A DNA stretch of 64,000 nt, from positions 15,221,835 to 15,285,834 of the forward strand of contig OZ038527.1 of NCBI GenBank assembly GCA_964036665.1. The letters run 5' to 3'. Position numbers and translations under genes: made by a program. The notes below the pieces were generated by a model. The model was not told the origin of the DNA. It saw nothing but the letters and a program-made list of their open reading frames with translations, and ran no database searches. The DNA is from Gordius sp. MW1 (lineage: Eukaryota > Nematomorpha > Gordioida > Gordea > Gordiidae). This document shows, piece by piece, positions 61,285-64,000 of the stretch; within the stretch, counting starts at the first letter, position 1; every line of letters starts with the position of its first letter.

Positions 61285-64000
61285 ATTTATTTAATAAATC
61301 TCTAAGTTTGTATTCTCGTTCAAGATTGTTGACTTCCTTTAAATTACTATTTATTCTACAGCAAATGTTTTAATTAGAAAGTTTAAGAGACATTTCTGGA
61401 AACCATTTATTTACTAATCTTTAATTATATTACTAATACGCATACAAAATGTAACCTACCTAGTTACTAGGATAAATTATTATTTGAGAGCTGCAAGGTG
61501 GTGGCCTGAGAATGCATTTACACTTTAGTTCAATTAGTTAAGAGGGCTCGGTGTTGTGTTTTACGTTTTATAAAAATCTCTTAGATAAGTGCTTTTTTTC
61601 CTCTGCTTGAAGACTTCGTCTTAACACATTTCATTTATCATTTATATAGAAGCATTTATGCAATTATTGTTGATTCCATTAGCCTCGTGTTGTAAATAAT
61701 TAACTGACGGCAGGCGCTACTAATACTTATATTTACACCTGGCTTATAGCTATTATAACAATGCCACACCCCTTCCTTAGAACTTCCTTTCTCTATTATA
61801 ACATTGAAATGATTCAATATGCGTGGGTTTCATAAAATGTAATGTAATGTTAAAGGCACCTGATTCCATTATATGTAATACCTTATTAAGTCGCATTATT
61901 AAGGGATCATCTATTTTTTTGCTTTCTCATTTATGGGTCAGGATAATTTGTATCAAATATTTTAAGCAAAATGTTTTTTTGGCTTTTTTAATAGTTATTT
62001 CTTATTTAAATCAAATTTGCTGTTAGCTACCATTTAGAGATGGAACCAAAAAATTTAAATACCTTCTGTTTTAATTGTTATTAATATATATGCAAAACAT
62101 AATGTCATTGATCATTTTATGTGAAATTAATATAAGGTAAGGGAGTGAGCATGGATGGAGTTTTTAAACCCGACATTTAAAAATGGAGAAATTATGACCA
62201 GTTATTAAAAAGTATTTTTAAATAAAACTTGCTATATATTATATTTATTTATGTTATTGCAAGAAAAAAATAAGTTGTTTTGAACGGTGTTAAATTTTCT
62301 TGATATGATTCTTATGATACCTTAATAATGTTTATAATTGTAATTCGTGGCTAAGTCATACTTTATGTTTTTAAAAAATCGTATATATATATTTGATTTA
62401 TTGCCATTTTAGAACCAAGGGGCTATTAAAATCTCATATTTAAGTCTCAAAATTGTCTTAAATTTGGGGTTTTATTTTTGATCTCCAATTTTGTTTTTTT
62501 ATCTGGAGGAAAGGGGGAAGGCGAAAGGGAACATTTATTTATGTTAAAACTTACAATTAAAATGGGCCTCAAAAATAAATAAGGCAGGCAAATTTTTAAA
62601 TGGGGAGTCGTCTTAGTTGCTGGTTTTTGTCTGTCCTTAGCTTTGGATGAAGAACTCATCAATCCCTTCTTAATTTATATATGGGATTTGAGGATTTTTA
62701 TTTCGTTATAAACTTTTCTCCCTTTCCATCTATTTGCCACTCCAATGGCTACTTGTCTTCACACCGTCTTTTAATGGAGTGCTTATCGATTATCTCCATT
62801 CTCGATCATAATTAGCTTTTTAATCGAGAATTGAGGCATTTTTAGGAGGATTCGTTTGGATCACTAGCATTTCGATGAATATACCCCATTATTATTAAGG
62901 ATAAATATTTATTAAATTTTAGAAATGTGCGAAATGTATAAATTTTGTTGGACGAGGCATAATTAAATGTTTATACCTGTAATTTTACACGTTATGATAA
63001 CTTTAGCTATTAAGTGACGGGATCAAAATGAGGGAAAGCAATGTCCTAAGATATTTATTGAACACTCTCTAGTAAGGTTTTAATTCCAAATTTGATTTAA
63101 TAGCCCAAAAAATTAGACCTTAATTTTTTTTTCAAATATCAAGGTTACAATTTCCTTTAATATTTTTTGCTGGAAATAGCTTTAAAAAACACACATTTAT
63201 AAGTAATATAATATACTCAGGCCATAATGAGCGAGGTAATCCGGAAAGGATACCATTTAATTTGCGCAACAATTTAATCAATTTATAAGAATGGTTTACA
63301 CAGTCCAATATTTAATAAAAATAATAGGTTTGTCTTCAAACATATGAGTTTATAAGAATGGTTGATAAAAAATATCATAAAATTAATGCATATTACACCT
63401 GTGTGTCTTAAGCTAAAGTTTTCTTATATACACAGCCCAAAAATGATTTTCATATTAATACAGTATAAATGCAACCATTTATCCCTTTAATTACTATTTT
63501 ATATTTTCTGACAGTTTTCTTTAGGGGTTTTAGGATGTTTATTATTTATTTTAACTTGTACAATTGCTCGGGTTATGTATTAGAATTAAAATAGATATTT
63601 GAAGGGTTAAATACATATTGTTATGTAAATTTAGTTATATTTATATTCCATCAAGTTAATTTTATTTTAATATGGAAAAGGTTGGATTGGTAGCTTCACG
63701 GATGGTGTGAAATATTATAACCCAATGTATATAGATAGCCACAACTCCGCTCTTTACGTAGGATCAATGTAAGCGTTTATCATATTGAAATTAGCTGTAA
63801 TCGCAATTTACAAATCACATGTGTATCCTTTATCTCATAAATTTGAAAGATAATTTTGTCATTAAATATACATGATGCAATTATTTTAACAGGAACACCA
63901 TATACAAATTTGACCTCTATAACATATCGAGAGATAAAAACGTAAGTTAACCCTTTTTTGTAATAAGTAACATCAATTAATTGATATTTTTTAGTATTTC
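61285..64000. other. AT-rich right end of the window, no gene seen
   Basis: Only short frames without known motifs. The minus-strand frame at 62447-62662 opens MMSSSSKAKDRQKPATKT, which could be a first coding exon of an unknown gene, but no splice donor or homology supports it. Confidence 0.45.

Noticed and set aside
62447-62662. Possible first exon (MMSSSSKAKDRQKPATKT...)
   Set aside because: No convincing donor site, downstream exon or family match; not called as a gene.

Overview
The window looks like part of an AT-rich animal nuclear genome, most likely an invertebrate. Four conserved animal genes have spliceosomal GT-AG introns. Intron sizes run from under 50 bases to several kilobases. 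About a third of the window is recognisable transposable elements. The two mag-like Gypsy elements suggest an arthropod or a similar invertebrate, but the species cannot be named from this sequence.

Host genes, left to right. (1) The last exon of a DCAF7/WDR68 homologue (205-618, +); the rest lies left of the window. (2) A class-III aminotransferase-fold phospho-lyase of the ETNPPL/PHYKPL (AGXT2-like) family (13686-21039, -). Ten exons join in phase; the N-terminal exon was not found. (3) A complete epsin (33253-35440, +; 6 exons, 360 codons): an ENTH domain, two ubiquitin-interacting motifs and a C-terminal NPF, but no DPW repeats. (4) A complete LUC7L splicing factor (37462-43473, -; 7 exons, 298 codons). 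They share no pathway and look like ordinary dispersed genes. A fifth candidate (26370-27101, -) is an unrecognised two-exon, arginine-rich gene with a C-x2-C-x3-H-x4-C motif. It is flanked by two nearly identical 240-base direct repeats, and a decayed relative lies at 9389-10080.

Mobile elements. Two Gypsy elements of mag-like type lie on the minus strand, at 1741-6188 (201-base LTRs) and 51252-55881 (279-base LTRs). Each has a 4-base target duplication and the same primer-site octamer, and each has a possible -1 slippage heptamer directly before the gag stop. Two decayed Gypsy elements of another lineage lie on the plus strand: about 6560-9357, with no LTRs seen and RT partly deleted, and 47771-50389, with LTRs and the RT/RNase H block deleted. 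LINE remnants lie at 10840-12640, 17933-18245 and about 36480-36670.

Non-autonomous elements are abundant: a piggyBac-type MITE in TTAA (40689-41256), a hAT-type MITE (58268-58880), a foldback family (23716-24783 and 46676-47559) with a second MITE nested in one copy, an element with inverted arrays of a 9-base motif (30411-31627), a 1.1-kb repeat with an internal minisatellite present as two inverted copies (16300-17440 and 28380-29540), and a small GGCGTAGCCA-ended MITE family. The remaining long stretches, especially 55.9-58.2 kb and 58.9-64 kb, show no gene I can support.
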